A stretch of DNA of 64,000 nucleotides. Source: Nocardia gamkensis NBRC 108242 (GTDB taxonomy: Bacteria > Actinomycetota > Actinomycetes > Mycobacteriales > Mycobacteriaceae). Shown here in pieces: positions 16,889 through 24,714 of this stretch (positions within the stretch are counted from its first letter, which is position 1; every line of letters starts with the position of its first letter). The notes under the pieces were generated by a model. It was not told where the DNA came from, ran no database searches, and worked only from the letters and a program-made list of their open reading frames with translations. The position numbers and the translations under genes were made by a program. The stretch covers positions 1 to 64,000 of the forward strand of contig NZ_BDBM01000016.1 in assembly GCF_001612985.1 (NCBI RefSeq). Direction: 5' to 3'.

Positions 16889-17389
16889 CTAGGCCGTCGA
16901 GGCGGTGCGGTGTTCGGCTTCGGCGAGTTCCTTCAGCGTCAGCAGTTGCTCGCGCATCATGAGCAGGTCGCCGAGGGCGAGCACCATAGCGACGAATTTC
17001 GGTGCGCTACAGCGGATCCGGACCACGAGCCGGGTTCCCGCGCCTTCCGGCCGCACCGCGTAGGAGACGCACACCTTGCCCGCGACCAGAGTGATGTGCT
17101 CGCCCGGGACGAAGAAGACGAGTTCGAACTGGGACATGAACCGCTGCCCCACCGCCAGTTCGGTGAGCGCCGGGTCACGCAGGCGCGGGCTGCGTGTGCC
17201 GAAATTGTCCAGCAGGTCGTAGCTGTAGGGAGCGATCCGCAGCTGGCACAGCCAGGCGTAGACGAGCGCGGGCGGCGCGTCGACGCTGATCGCCCGGTCG
17301 GCCCGGAAGCCGCCGGGTAGCCGGTCGTCGCACGGCAGGGGCGCTTCGCGCTCGGCCTCGGTGGCGCCCCACACCGTCCCGGGGATCAT
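16889..17389 (-). CDS. SRPBCC (polyketide cyclase/START-fold) family protein
   Basis: A 166-residue SRPBCC-type protein: FRADRAISVDAPPALVYAWLCQLRIAPYSYDLLDN is the typical first strand and helix pair (compare the common form VDAPPEVVWPWL), then VGQRFMSQFELVFFVPGEHI, RPEGAGTRLVVRIRC and a long C-terminal helix. The fold binds hydrophobic ligands in a central pocket. ATG 17389 was selected because it makes an ATGA overlap with the gene upstream (stop 17386-17388); the longer frame upstream is antisense-like. Two SRPBCC-like proteins in tandem next to a divergent TetR gene suggest a ligand-responsive unit. Ligand unknown. Confidence 0.75.
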   Translation of the reverse strand: MIPGTVWGATEAEREAPLPCDDRLPGGFRADRAISVDAPPALVYAWLCQLRIAPYSYDLLDNFGTRSPRLRDPALTELAVGQRFMSQFELVFFVPGEHITLVAGKVCVSYAVRPEGAGTRLVVRIRCSAPKFVAMVLALGDLLMMREQLLTLKELAEAEHRTASTA

Positions 17390-17751
17390 GCCGTCGCCGC
17401 GATCCGGCGCAACATCTGACGCACCACCAGGCGGTGACCGCCCGTCCCTACCACCAGCGCACGGTAGATCCGGCCGTGCAGACCGGGAAAGTCGCCGTAA
17501 CTGCGGGCGCGGACGCGGGTCCGGCTCGGCCCCTCCTCGTCCAATTCGAAGATCAGCGCGTACTTCGAGAACCAGTGCTGTCCGCGCAGCGCCAAACGGT
17601 GCGGTTCCGCGAGGGAATCGACAACGAACCCGGTCGGCGGCGACGGCTCGTTCGGGTCGTGGCACACGACTTTCAGCACCGCTTTCCACGCCCGCTCGCG
17701 ATTCGCCTCGACCGATCTGGCATGCTCATCTATATAGGACAAACGCTCCAT
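17386..17751 (-). CDS. Small SRPBCC/DUF-type protein, 121 residues
   Basis: A 121-residue protein with the beta-rich pattern SYIDEHARSVEANRERAWKAVLKVV, GFVVDSLAEPHRLALRGQHWFSKYALIFELDEEGPSRTRVRARSYGDFPGLHGRIYRALVVGTGGH. This resembles the second half of SRPBCC or DUF2867-like proteins found fused to epimerases in other species. Start ATG 17751 is used because the family-like sequence begins with SYIDEHARSVEANRERAW. The start codon lies inside an inverted repeat that may be the operator of the divergent TetR gene. Coupled to the next gene by ATGA. The family call is moderate. Confidence 0.65.
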   Translation of the reverse strand: MERLSYIDEHARSVEANRERAWKAVLKVVCHDPNEPSPPTGFVVDSLAEPHRLALRGQHWFSKYALIFELDEEGPSRTRVRARSYGDFPGLHGRIYRALVVGTGGHRLVVRQMLRRIAATA

Positions 17752-17756
17752 ATAGA
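17729..17756. promoter_or_regulatory. Inverted repeat, candidate TetR operator
   Basis: TCTATATAGGA (17729-17739) and TCCATATAGA (17747-17756) form an imperfect inverted repeat (one missing base) with a 7-base spacer. It overlaps the start of the SRPBCC-type gene and lies 16 bases before the TetR start. A second, perfect 10-base palindrome GTACTAGTAC abuts the TetR ATG at 17763-17772. Both suit autoregulation and control of the divergent pair. Confidence 0.5.
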
Positions 17757-17772
17757 AGGACCGTACTAGTAC

Positions 17773-18366
17773 ATGGCGCCACCCCGCAAGCACGACACCG
17801 ACGTGATCCTCGACGCAGCCCGCACCCTGGTGCTCGCCGAGGGACCTCGGGCGGCCAGCGTGTCGGCCATCGCCGAGGCCAGCGGAGCCCCGGTCGGGAC
17901 CTTGTATCACCGCTTCGGCAACCGCAACGGAGTGCTCGCCGCCGCGTGGCTGCGGGCGCTGCGCCGCTTCCAGGACGGCACCCTCGCCGCCGCCGACCGG
18001 CCGGACCCGGTGGAGGCGGGGGTCGAGATGGTGCGAGCCGCCCTGCGGTTCGGGCGCGAACTACCCGAGGACGCCAAGCTCCTGCTCGAGCTGCGCCCCA
18101 GCGATCTTCTCGACGGCGGGCCGGACGCCGAGTTCCGCACCACCCTGGCCGGCATGAACGCGCCGTTGATCGAGCACCTGCGCCGCATCGCCGACGGCGT
18201 GTTCGGCCGGGACGGCGAACGCGAGATCGACGCGGTCTCGCGAGCGGTCGTGGATCTCCCCTACGCGGCGCTGCGCCGCCACGCCCACGCCGCGGTCCTG
18301 CCCGCTTGGCTCGAGGACGACCTGACCGCCGCCGCCCGCACCCTGCTGACCTCCTACCGCCCCTGA
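17773..18366 (+). CDS. TetR/AcrR-family regulator
   Basis: A 197-residue TetR regulator. N-terminal HTH: ILDAARTLVLAEGPRAASVSAIAEASGAPVGTLYHRFGNRNGVLAAAWLRALRRF (residues about 11-65), with the usual GTLYHRFGN recognition helix. The rest is a helical ligand domain containing DAKLLLELRPSDLL and VVDLPYAALRRHAHA. It is divergent from the two SRPBCC-like genes, 21 bases from the first, with palindromes between, so it most likely represses them and itself. The inducer cannot be predicted. It converges on the HAD gene, leaving only ten bases between them. Confidence 0.88.
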   Translation: MAPPRKHDTDVILDAARTLVLAEGPRAASVSAIAEASGAPVGTLYHRFGNRNGVLAAAWLRALRRFQDGTLAAADRPDPVEAGVEMVRAALRFGRELPEDAKLLLELRPSDLLDGGPDAEFRTTLAGMNAPLIEHLRRIADGVFGRDGEREIDAVSRAVVDLPYAALRRHAHAAVLPAWLEDDLTAAARTLLTSYRP

Positions 18367-18376
18367 ACAGCCGGCC

Positions 18377-19027
18377 TCAGCCGGTGATCAGCGCCGGAGT
18401 GAGTTCGTCGAGGCCGGAGATCACCTTGGCGGCCATGGCCAGCGCATCGGAGGCGGGCGGGTATTCCGGGCGTGGCGCCGCGATCACCCGCATCCCCGCC
18501 GCGTGGGCCGAGCGCAGGCCGTTGCTCGAATCCTCCACGGCCACACAGTCGATAGGCCGCTGACGAAGGAACGTCGCGACGGTCACGTACACGTCCGGGG
18601 CGGGTTTGCCGCGGTCGACCTCCTCGGTGGAGAAGGTCACGGAGAAGTACTCGATCAGACCGGTCCGGCCCAGCACCGCGTCGATGAGCGCGCGTGGCGA
18701 GGAGCTGGCCAGCCCCAGCGGCCAGTGCTCACTGATCCGCTGCACGGCCTCGACCGCGCCGGGCAGCACCGGCACGGCCTCGTCGTAGCGCTCGGCCATC
18801 CGCTCGATGACCTCCCGCGCGACGGTCTCCGGCGGCTCGTCCACACCCAGCTCACCGCTCAGGTAGGCCGACCACTCACCGGTGCTCATTCCCATCAGCC
18901 GCTGCTGGGTGTCGGGCAGCCACCGCCCGCCCTTCTCCGCGACATAGCCGCGCCGCACCAGCTCCCAGACCGGCTCGGAGTCGATCAGGACGCCGTCCAT
19001 GTCGAACACCACCGCGGTGATACCCAT
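18377..19027 (-). CDS. HAD-superfamily phosphatase (beta-phosphoglucomutase/GPP-like)
   Basis: A 216-residue HAD hydrolase of the subfamily with a helical cap inserted after motif I. Motif I is VVFDMDGVLIDSE (nucleophile and acid/base Asp), motif II LASSSP (Ser), motif III lysine in GKPAPDVY, and motif IV VAVEDSSNGLRSA. These enzymes dephosphorylate small sugar phosphates or related metabolites; the substrate is not visible. ATG 19027 is used; GTG 19033, two codons earlier, is closer to an AAAGG motif and is equally possible. It stands alone, convergent with the TetR gene. Confidence 0.88.
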   Translation of the reverse strand: MGITAVVFDMDGVLIDSEPVWELVRRGYVAEKGGRWLPDTQQRLMGMSTGEWSAYLSGELGVDEPPETVAREVIERMAERYDEAVPVLPGAVEAVQRISEHWPLGLASSSPRALIDAVLGRTGLIEYFSVTFSTEEVDRGKPAPDVYVTVATFLRQRPIDCVAVEDSSNGLRSAHAAGMRVIAAPRPEYPPASDALAMAAKVISGLDELTPALITG

Positions 19028-19227
19028 GCGCACAATGCCTTTCGCCAGCCGAAGCGGTCACAGATCGAGCGCGGCCGGATCGCGTCTCCGGCCGCGGGGA
19101 ACCGTGCCGGTATCACCGGGGTAGCGGCGATATCCGGTCGCGCACCAGCCTAGGCGGTGACGGCTCGCGGCGGCGGACACCGCACCCGCCCGGCGAGCAT
19201 TCCCCGGGCAACCGATAACTTGTTCTC

Positions 19228-19905
19228 ATGAACGAACCGCAGGCCGGCGACTCGCTGCCGAGCAAGGAGCACCACGAGGGCGGGTTCCGGCCGATGACCG
19301 AGCTGATCGCCGCCCATGAGGCCGCCAAGGACGATATCTCCCGCGGCGGGCCGCACTTCGGGCAGTTCATCGAACAGGTGCGCGGCCTGATGGACCGTGT
19401 CCGGCTGGCCTCGCCCTCCGACGAACTGGCGGTGGAGGCGATCGGCATCCTCAAGGAGCTGAACGACAAGCTCGACGCCGCCGCGGTGGACGAGTGGTCG
19501 ACGCCCAACTGGACCCGCTTCGACCTGCCCGCCCGCGGCAACATCACCCTGCCGCCGTTCTTCATCGACCACGTCCACCCCCAGCAGGGCGTCGACGCGC
19601 GGCTCACCTTCCGCACCTTCCATCTCGGCGGCAACAGCGCCGCCCACGGTGGACAGATCGCCATCGCCTTCGACGACCTGCTCGGCATGGCGGCGGCCGT
19701 GCATTCGGGCGCGGTGACAAGGACGGCGTCGCTCACCGTCGACTACCGCTCCATCACTCCGCTGAACACCGAACTGAAGGTGCGCGCGTGGGCCGAACGG
19801 CAGGAGGGCCGCAAGGTCTACGTGCGGGCCACCCTGCACGACGGTGACCGGCTGTGCGCGGAGGCGAACGGGCTGTTCATCGTGCTCGAGCCCGGCCAGC
19901 CCTGA
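19228..19905 (+). CDS. PaaI-like hotdog-fold thioesterase
   Basis: A 225-residue hotdog thioesterase. The catalytic hotdog half is C-terminal (about residues 110-222): ARLTFRTFHLGGNSAAHGGQIAIAFDDLLGMAAAVHSG, where GNSAAHGGQIAIAFDDLLG is the PaaI/YbgC hallmark with the acidic residue on the central helix, followed by ASLTVDYRSITPLNTEL. The first 100 residues form a helical extension common in mycobacterial homologues. It would hydrolyse acyl-CoA. ATG 19228 is supported by the natural N-terminus. It converges on the sigma factor gene, with 18 bases between them. Substrate chain length is unknown. Confidence 0.85.
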   Translation: MNEPQAGDSLPSKEHHEGGFRPMTELIAAHEAAKDDISRGGPHFGQFIEQVRGLMDRVRLASPSDELAVEAIGILKELNDKLDAAAVDEWSTPNWTRFDLPARGNITLPPFFIDHVHPQQGVDARLTFRTFHLGGNSAAHGGQIAIAFDDLLGMAAAVHSGAVTRTASLTVDYRSITPLNTELKVRAWAERQEGRKVYVRATLHDGDRLCAEANGLFIVLEPGQP

Positions 19906-19923
19906 GGCTCGCGCTCCGCCGGG

Positions 19924-20892
19924 TCAGTCGCCCGAGCGCTCCGCGAGGCGGGTCGGCGGCATGCCGAAAGCGTCGAACAGCGTTGGTTCGAGAAAGACGG
20001 TGATCGCGGCGATCCCGTCTGCGCCGGTGGTGATCACGTGGATCGAATGGGCTTCCAGGAGGCCGCCCGCTCCGCGACGGTATTCCGCCACAGCGGGTTG
20101 TCCGTTCGCGGCCGTCGGGATCAGCACGAGATCGCCGGGCCGGGCGAAGGCCCGCTTGGCCAGGAACCGGGTCACCGCCTCGCGCCCGGTGAACCACAGT
20201 GGCACCGGCGGCATTTCGAGCCGGACGTCGGCGGCCAGTAGCTCGGTGAGCGCGGCGAGGTCGGCGTTCTCGAAGGCCGCGCAGTAACGGTCGAGCAGTT
20301 CGCGGCGTTCGGTGTCCTCCGGTTCGGTCGCGTTGTCGCCGTTGGGGGCGACCTCGGCGAGACGTGCCCTGGCCCGCTGCAGGGCGCTGTTCACCGCGGC
20401 CTGCGTCGTTTCGAGCAGCTCCGCTACTTCGGCGGCACTGAACTGTGCGACGTCGCGCAGGATCAGCACGGCCCGCTGACGCGCGGGCAACTCCTGCATG
20501 GCCGTCACCACGGCCAGCCGGATGCTTTCCCTGGTGACGAATGCCGTTTCGGGTGTCAACGCGTCCGGCAGTGGTTGCATCCATTCATATGTCCCGGCAT
20601 CGCGGTCGAGACCCGCGTCGGGGTCGGCCGAGCCGGCGCCCAGACCGGCGGGCAGGACCCGCCGCGCACGGTTCTCCAGTGCGCGCAGGCACGCGGTCGT
20701 CGCGATGCGGTACAACCACGTGCGCAGCGCCGCCCGCTCCTCGAACGCGGCATAGCCGCGCCAGCCGCGTAGGTACGTCTCCTGGACGAGATCCTCGGCG
20801 TCGTGCACCGAACCGAGCATGCGATAGCAGTGCGCGATCAGTTCGGCGCGCAACGGCGCCGCCTGCTCGATGAAATCCTCCTGGACCGGCAC
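19924..20892 (-). CDS. ECF sigma factor with C-terminal SnoaL domain (SigG/SigX5-like)
   Basis: A 322-residue extracytoplasmic-function sigma factor. Region 2: LRAELIAHCYRMLGSVHDAEDLVQETYLRGWRGYAAFEERAALRTWLYRIATTACL. Region 4: ELPARQRAVLILRDVAQFSAAEVAELLETTQAAVNSALQRARARL. From about residue 200 a SnoaL-like domain follows (RELLDRYCAAFENADLAALTELLAADVRLEMPP, FTGREAVTRFL), typical of SigG-like sigma factors that use a fused domain instead of a membrane anti-sigma factor. GTG 20892 was chosen because AGGAG stands nine bases upstream; the longer in-frame ATG adds an unrelated 58 residues. Divergent SDR and DUF899 genes are likely targets. Confidence 0.88.
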   Translation of the reverse strand: MPVQEDFIEQAAPLRAELIAHCYRMLGSVHDAEDLVQETYLRGWRGYAAFEERAALRTWLYRIATTACLRALENRARRVLPAGLGAGSADPDAGLDRDAGTYEWMQPLPDALTPETAFVTRESIRLAVVTAMQELPARQRAVLILRDVAQFSAAEVAELLETTQAAVNSALQRARARLAEVAPNGDNATEPEDTERRELLDRYCAAFENADLAALTELLAADVRLEMPPVPLWFTGREAVTRFLAKRAFARPGDLVLIPTAANGQPAVAEYRRGAGGLLEAHSIHVITTGADGIAAITVFLEPTLFDAFGMPPTRLAERSGD

Positions 20893-21120
20893 GGTCGTAC
20901 TCCTAGGTCTCGACGTGGCGGGGATGGGCACCCCTACCAGTACTGATACGTCCGGCGGCGGAAATTCATCGGTCGGCTCGTCACCGATTACCCCGGGAGA
21001 GCGGGCCGCGTCGTAGACGGGAGACCGATCGGTCGGCGCCGCACCGATGAATCGCGGCGGCTCCACGTATCTGAATTGGTGAGGACCACGAGCACATCAC
21101 CGACAGAAGTGGAGACGACC

Positions 21121-21885
21121 ATGAACGAAACAACCAAACCCGGCGATCTAGCGGGCACCACGTCGATCGTGACCGGAGCAGGCCGTGGATTCGGCCGAGG
21201 TATCGCCAGGGCGCTGGCGGCTGGCGGCACGCATGTCGTCGGCGTGGCCCGCACCGGCGCGCAGCTCGATGCGGTGCGCGAGGAAATCGGCGGCCGCTTC
21301 ACCGCCGTGGCAGCGGACGCCGCCGATCCCGCGACCGCAAGCCGGCTCCTCCACGAGTATCGCCCGCGCACGGTGGTCCTGTGCGCGGGCGCCGCTCCGC
21401 GCATGAGCCCCGTGCAGGAACAGACGTGGGAGACCTTCAGCGAGAACTGGAATGTCGACGTGGCCCAAGCGTTCCACTGGATTCGCGAAGCGCTGCGCCG
21501 GCCACTGGCGCCGGGCAGCTCGGTGATCGCGATCTCCAGCGGGGCCGCGATCAACGGGTCGCCGCTGAGCGGCGGCTACGCGGGGGCGAAGGCCACCGTG
21601 CGGCTCATCACGAGCTATGCCGCCGTCGAGTCGGAACGGGCAGAGCTGGGGATCAGGTTCGTCTCCGTTCTCCCGCAGTTGACACCGGCCACCGAACTGG
21701 GGGCCGCTGCGGTGGCGGCCTATGCCGAACGGCAAGGCGTCGACGCCGACACGTTCGTGCGGTCCATGGGACCCGCCCTCACCCCGGAGCAGGTGGGCAA
21801 GTCGGTTCTCGAGATCGCGACCGCCGCGCACCCGGTCCACCACGCGAACACGCTCACCGCCGCGGGCATATCACCGCTGGCCTGA
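21121..21885 (+). CDS. Short-chain dehydrogenase/reductase
   Basis: A 254-residue SDR. The cofactor motif TGAGRGFGRGIARAL (residues about 18-32) fits TGxxxGxG; VVLCAGAAP replaces the usual NNAG; the active site is in AISSGAAINGSPLSGGYAGAKATV with Ser and Tyr-x3-Lys. It would oxidise or reduce an unknown alcohol/ketone with NAD(P)(H). ATG 21121 follows tggagacgacc. The DUF899 gene starts 29 bases after it, so they are probably one operon, opposite the ECF sigma gene. Confidence 0.85.
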   Translation: MNETTKPGDLAGTTSIVTGAGRGFGRGIARALAAGGTHVVGVARTGAQLDAVREEIGGRFTAVAADAADPATASRLLHEYRPRTVVLCAGAAPRMSPVQEQTWETFSENWNVDVAQAFHWIREALRRPLAPGSSVIAISSGAAINGSPLSGGYAGAKATVRLITSYAAVESERAELGIRFVSVLPQLTPATELGAAAVAAYAERQGVDADTFVRSMGPALTPEQVGKSVLEIATAAHPVHHANTLTAAGISPLA

Positions 21886-21914
21886 ACCACGCAATCGAAA
21901 GGAAGCCCATCACG

Positions 21915-22673
21915 ATGAATACACCGTCGATCGTCTCGGCACAGGAGTGGGAGGCAGCGTGGCAGCGGCTGCTGGTGAAAGAGAAGGAGTTGACCCGCGC
22001 CCGTGACGCACTGGCCGCCTCGCGGCGGCGGATGCCGTGGCAGGCCGTGGACAAGGAGTACGCGTTCGAAGGACCCGACGGCAAGGCGAGCCTGCTCGAC
22101 CTGTTCCAGGGCAGGCGGCAGCTGATCGTCTACCGCGCCTTCTTCGAGCCCGGCGTGAGCGGCTGGCCCGACCATGCCTGCCGTGGCTGCTCGATGATGG
22201 CCGATCATCTCCCCCACCTGGCCCACCTGAACGCCCGCGACACCACCCTCGTGTACGCCTCTCGCGCGCCGCAGGCCGACATCGAGCGCGTGCGGGCCCG
22301 GATGGGCTGGCAGATGCCGTGGTACACCATCACCGACGACTTCGACGCCGACTTCGGCGTGGACGAATGGCACGGCACGAACGCGTTCATCCACGACGGC
22401 GACAGCGTGTTCCGCACCTACTTCGTCAACAACCGCGGCGACGAGGCGCTGGGCACCACGTGGAGCTACCTCGACATGACCGCGCTGGGACGCCAGGAGC
22501 GCTGGGAGGACTCACCGGAGGGCTACCCGCAGACCCCGCCCTACGAATGGTGGGACTGGCACGACACCTACGGCAGGCACACGCCGTCGCGGTGGTTCGG
22601 CGACCCCGATCCGGACAATCCCGACGACCAACGGCCGCCGCGCGCCGACTCGCCGGGCTGCGCCTGCCCATGA
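21915..22673 (+). CDS. DUF899 family thioredoxin-fold protein
   Basis: A 252-residue DUF899 protein. Typical features: KEKELTRARDALAASRRRMPW near the start, LLDLFQGRRQLIVYRAFFEPG, HACRGCSMMADHLPHLAHLNARDTTLVYASRAP, and PYEWWDWHDTYG at the end. The CRGCS motif occupies the position of a thioredoxin-like redox site. Members are found in actinobacteria and proteobacteria; the activity is undefined. ATG 21915 follows aaaggaagccc. The C-terminus ends in CGCACP-like Cys residues (SPGCACP). Operon with the SDR; likely in the stress set of the adjacent sigma factor. Confidence 0.82.
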   Translation: MNTPSIVSAQEWEAAWQRLLVKEKELTRARDALAASRRRMPWQAVDKEYAFEGPDGKASLLDLFQGRRQLIVYRAFFEPGVSGWPDHACRGCSMMADHLPHLAHLNARDTTLVYASRAPQADIERVRARMGWQMPWYTITDDFDADFGVDEWHGTNAFIHDGDSVFRTYFVNNRGDEALGTTWSYLDMTALGRQERWEDSPEGYPQTPPYEWWDWHDTYGRHTPSRWFGDPDPDNPDDQRPPRADSPGCACP

Positions 22674-22698
22674 TCGACGGCGCCGTGCGCCGGTAGGC

Positions 22699-22749
22699 GC
22701 GTCGCCGTCACGACCGCGCACTCCCTCGTGCGGGTCGTGACGGCGACGC
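22699..22749. terminator. Strong bidirectional hairpin terminator
   Basis: Perfect 17-bp arms (22699-22715 and 22733-22749; GCGTCGCCGTCACGACC and its complement) enclose a further 5-bp stem, CGCAC/GTGCG, with a 6-base loop and one bulged G. The total stem is 22 bp. It lies between the convergent DUF899 and sulfotransferase genes, and reads the same in both directions. No U tract, as usual in this group. Confidence 0.85.
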
Positions 22750-22764
22750 CGGTGGCCGAGCGGG

Positions 22765-23934
22765 TCACCGCCCCGGGAAATGGGCCTCCCGATACGCGCC
22801 GAACCGGGCGTCCACCTGCTCGGAAGTGAGCCCGAAATCATCCAGGGTGTAGCGGTGCGCCGGACGAGCGGCGCCAGATGTGCTCTCCGAATGCAACGCG
22901 GCCATCGCCGCGCGCGCCTCGTCGGTCAGCGGCAGCCCGAAATGCCGGTAGATCGACTCGACGGTGCCGATCGGGTCGGCGACGAACGCGTCGTAGTCGA
23001 CGTCGCAGAACTGCGCCGCGTCGTGGCGCTTGCGGTCGACGAGGAACCGCTCCGCGCCGCGCGCCCACAGATCCAGCTGCGTCGCGCCGACCACCGGACC
23101 CCGGAACTTCTCCGACCAGCCCGCCGTCGCCTGCTCGTTCAAGCTGCACACCGACGCGATGATGGTGCGCGGATCGCGATGCATCTGGATGATCAATGCG
23201 TCCGGATAGACCTCGAAGATGGCGTCCAGCGCGAACAGGTGGCTCGGGTTCTTCAACACCCATCGTTTTCCGGCATCCGGCAGCCCGATCAGCTGGAGAT
23301 TGCGCCGGTGCCTGCGGTAGGCGGGCGTCCAATCACGGTCACGCAACCACTCGGAATAGGTGGGCAGGTAGGCCAGGCATTCGTAGGACACCGACATGGC
23401 CGACTGCCGCAGCAGCTGCCAGCACTCCTCCACCTGGTCTGCCGAGATGTGGTGCACGCCCATGAATTCCGGATGCTCCACGTGGTGCTTGTCGTAGGCG
23501 GCCGCGAGACGCTGGTACACGGGATTGCTCGCCCAGGTCTCCCGCGGCGGGCGCGGCTGCGGCATCTCGGTCAGCCACATCTCCAGGCCTTGGTGGCCCG
23601 GGTCGGCGTTGAGCAGGCGGTGCACCGCCGTCGTTCCGGAACGCGGCAGGCCGGTCACGAAGACCGGCCGTTCGATCGCCACGTCGGCGTGCTGCGGGTG
23701 CTGCTTCCAGGCGGCCTCGCTGAGCAGCCGGGCGATCAAGGCGCCGCGCAGGAAGGCACGGTTGACCTTGTTGCCGAAGGGGGTGAGTTCGGCGTCTCGG
23801 GCATAGGACTCGAGCAGCACCCCGAGTCCCTCGCGGTAGTCGTCGGTGCCGAAATCCTCCAGCCCGACCACCTTCGTCGCCGAGGCGTGCAGATCGTCGA
23901 TGGTTCCGACGTCGTCCCTACCGATCACGGTCAT
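22765..23934 (-). CDS. PAPS-dependent sulfotransferase (Rv3529c-like)
   Basis: A 389-residue sulfotransferase family protein. The 5'-phosphosulfate loop is TGLPRSGTTAVHRLL (residues 94-108), the 3'-phosphate region IIQMHRDPRTIIASVCSL, and a later QLDLWARGAERFLVDRK and VDYDAFVADPIGTVESIYRHFGLPL match bacterial Sulfotransfer_3 members. It would transfer sulfate from PAPS to a hydroxyl of a small or lipid-like acceptor. Length and the gene order with the SDR and the next protein match the M. tuberculosis set Rv3529c-Rv3530c-Rv3531c as I remember it. It is last in a three-gene operon, three bases after the SDR stop. Sulfate-activation genes cysD and cysNC lie across the divergent IclR gene. Acceptor unknown; a sterol is suggested only by the KstR-like boxes. 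Confidence 0.87.
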   Translation of the reverse strand: MTVIGRDDVGTIDDLHASATKVVGLEDFGTDDYREGLGVLLESYARDAELTPFGNKVNRAFLRGALIARLLSEAAWKQHPQHADVAIERPVFVTGLPRSGTTAVHRLLNADPGHQGLEMWLTEMPQPRPPRETWASNPVYQRLAAAYDKHHVEHPEFMGVHHISADQVEECWQLLRQSAMSVSYECLAYLPTYSEWLRDRDWTPAYRRHRRNLQLIGLPDAGKRWVLKNPSHLFALDAIFEVYPDALIIQMHRDPRTIIASVCSLNEQATAGWSEKFRGPVVGATQLDLWARGAERFLVDRKRHDAAQFCDVDYDAFVADPIGTVESIYRHFGLPLTDEARAAMAALHSESTSGAARPAHRYTLDDFGLTSEQVDARFGAYREAHFPGR

Positions 23935-23937
23935 CTC

Positions 23938-24714
23938 CTAGTGGTGGTATTCGCCGGCGTTGACGTCCAGGCACGCGCCGGTGATCGCGCGCGCCATGGC
24001 GGAGGCGAAGAACACGACCGCGTCGGCGATCTCGTCGGGTTCGGGCAGCTTGCGCAGGTCGGTGGTCTTCGCGGTCTCGGCGTAGACCTCCTCGGAAGTG
24101 ATCCCGCGCTGCTGCGCGAGATAGTTGAAATACCACTTCAGGTTGTCGGCCCAGATGTAGCCCGGCGCGACGGAATTCACCCGGATGCCCTTCGGCCCGA
24201 GTTCGGTGGCCAGGCTCTGGGCCAGCGCGAGCAGGCTGGCCTTGGCCATCTTGTAGGGCCCGAAGGTCCGGCGCGAGTGGCGCAGCACCGCCGAGTTGAT
24301 CATCACGACCGAACCCTTGGTCTCCGCGAGAGCGGGCACGAACAGCCTGGTCAGTCGCAGCGCGGCGAGCACGTTCGTCTCGAAGCCCGCGCGCACCTGA
24401 TCCAGGTCGACGTCCGCGAGGTCGACGATGGGGGGGATCGCGAAGGCATTGTTCACCAGCGTGTCGACCCTGCCGAAAGCGCTGTGCGCGGCCTCCACCA
24501 GGTGGGCCGCCGCCGCCTCGTCGTTGATATCGGTCGGCACCACCACCGCGCGCCTGCCCAGTTCGGTGATCTCCTTGGCCACCTCCGTCAGCCGTGACTC
24601 GGTCCGGGACGCGAGCACGACGTCCGCGCCCGCTTTCGCGCTCTGCACGGCGATCGCGCGCCCCAGTCCCGGCCCCACGCCGGAGACGACGACCACTTTG
24701 TCCTGCAACAACAT
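23938..24714 (-). CDS. SDR-family oxidoreductase (Rv3530c-like)
   Basis: A 258-residue classical SDR: VVVSGVGPGLGRAIAV for NAD(P), LVNNAF, MINSAV (Ser141) and the active-site YKMAK with Tyr154 and Lys158. Residues EYHH end the protein after the GACLDVNAGE motif. It probably oxidises or reduces an alcohol/ketone on the same molecule that its operon partners handle. ATG 24714 overlaps the stop of the upstream gene as ATGA, showing translational coupling; the sulfotransferase follows after three bases. Family is certain, substrate is not. Confidence 0.88.
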   Translation of the reverse strand: MLLQDKVVVVSGVGPGLGRAIAVQSAKAGADVVLASRTESRLTEVAKEITELGRRAVVVPTDINDEAAAAHLVEAAHSAFGRVDTLVNNAFAIPPIVDLADVDLDQVRAGFETNVLAALRLTRLFVPALAETKGSVVMINSAVLRHSRRTFGPYKMAKASLLALAQSLATELGPKGIRVNSVAPGYIWADNLKWYFNYLAQQRGITSEEVYAETAKTTDLRKLPEPDEIADAVVFFASAMARAITGACLDVNAGEYHH

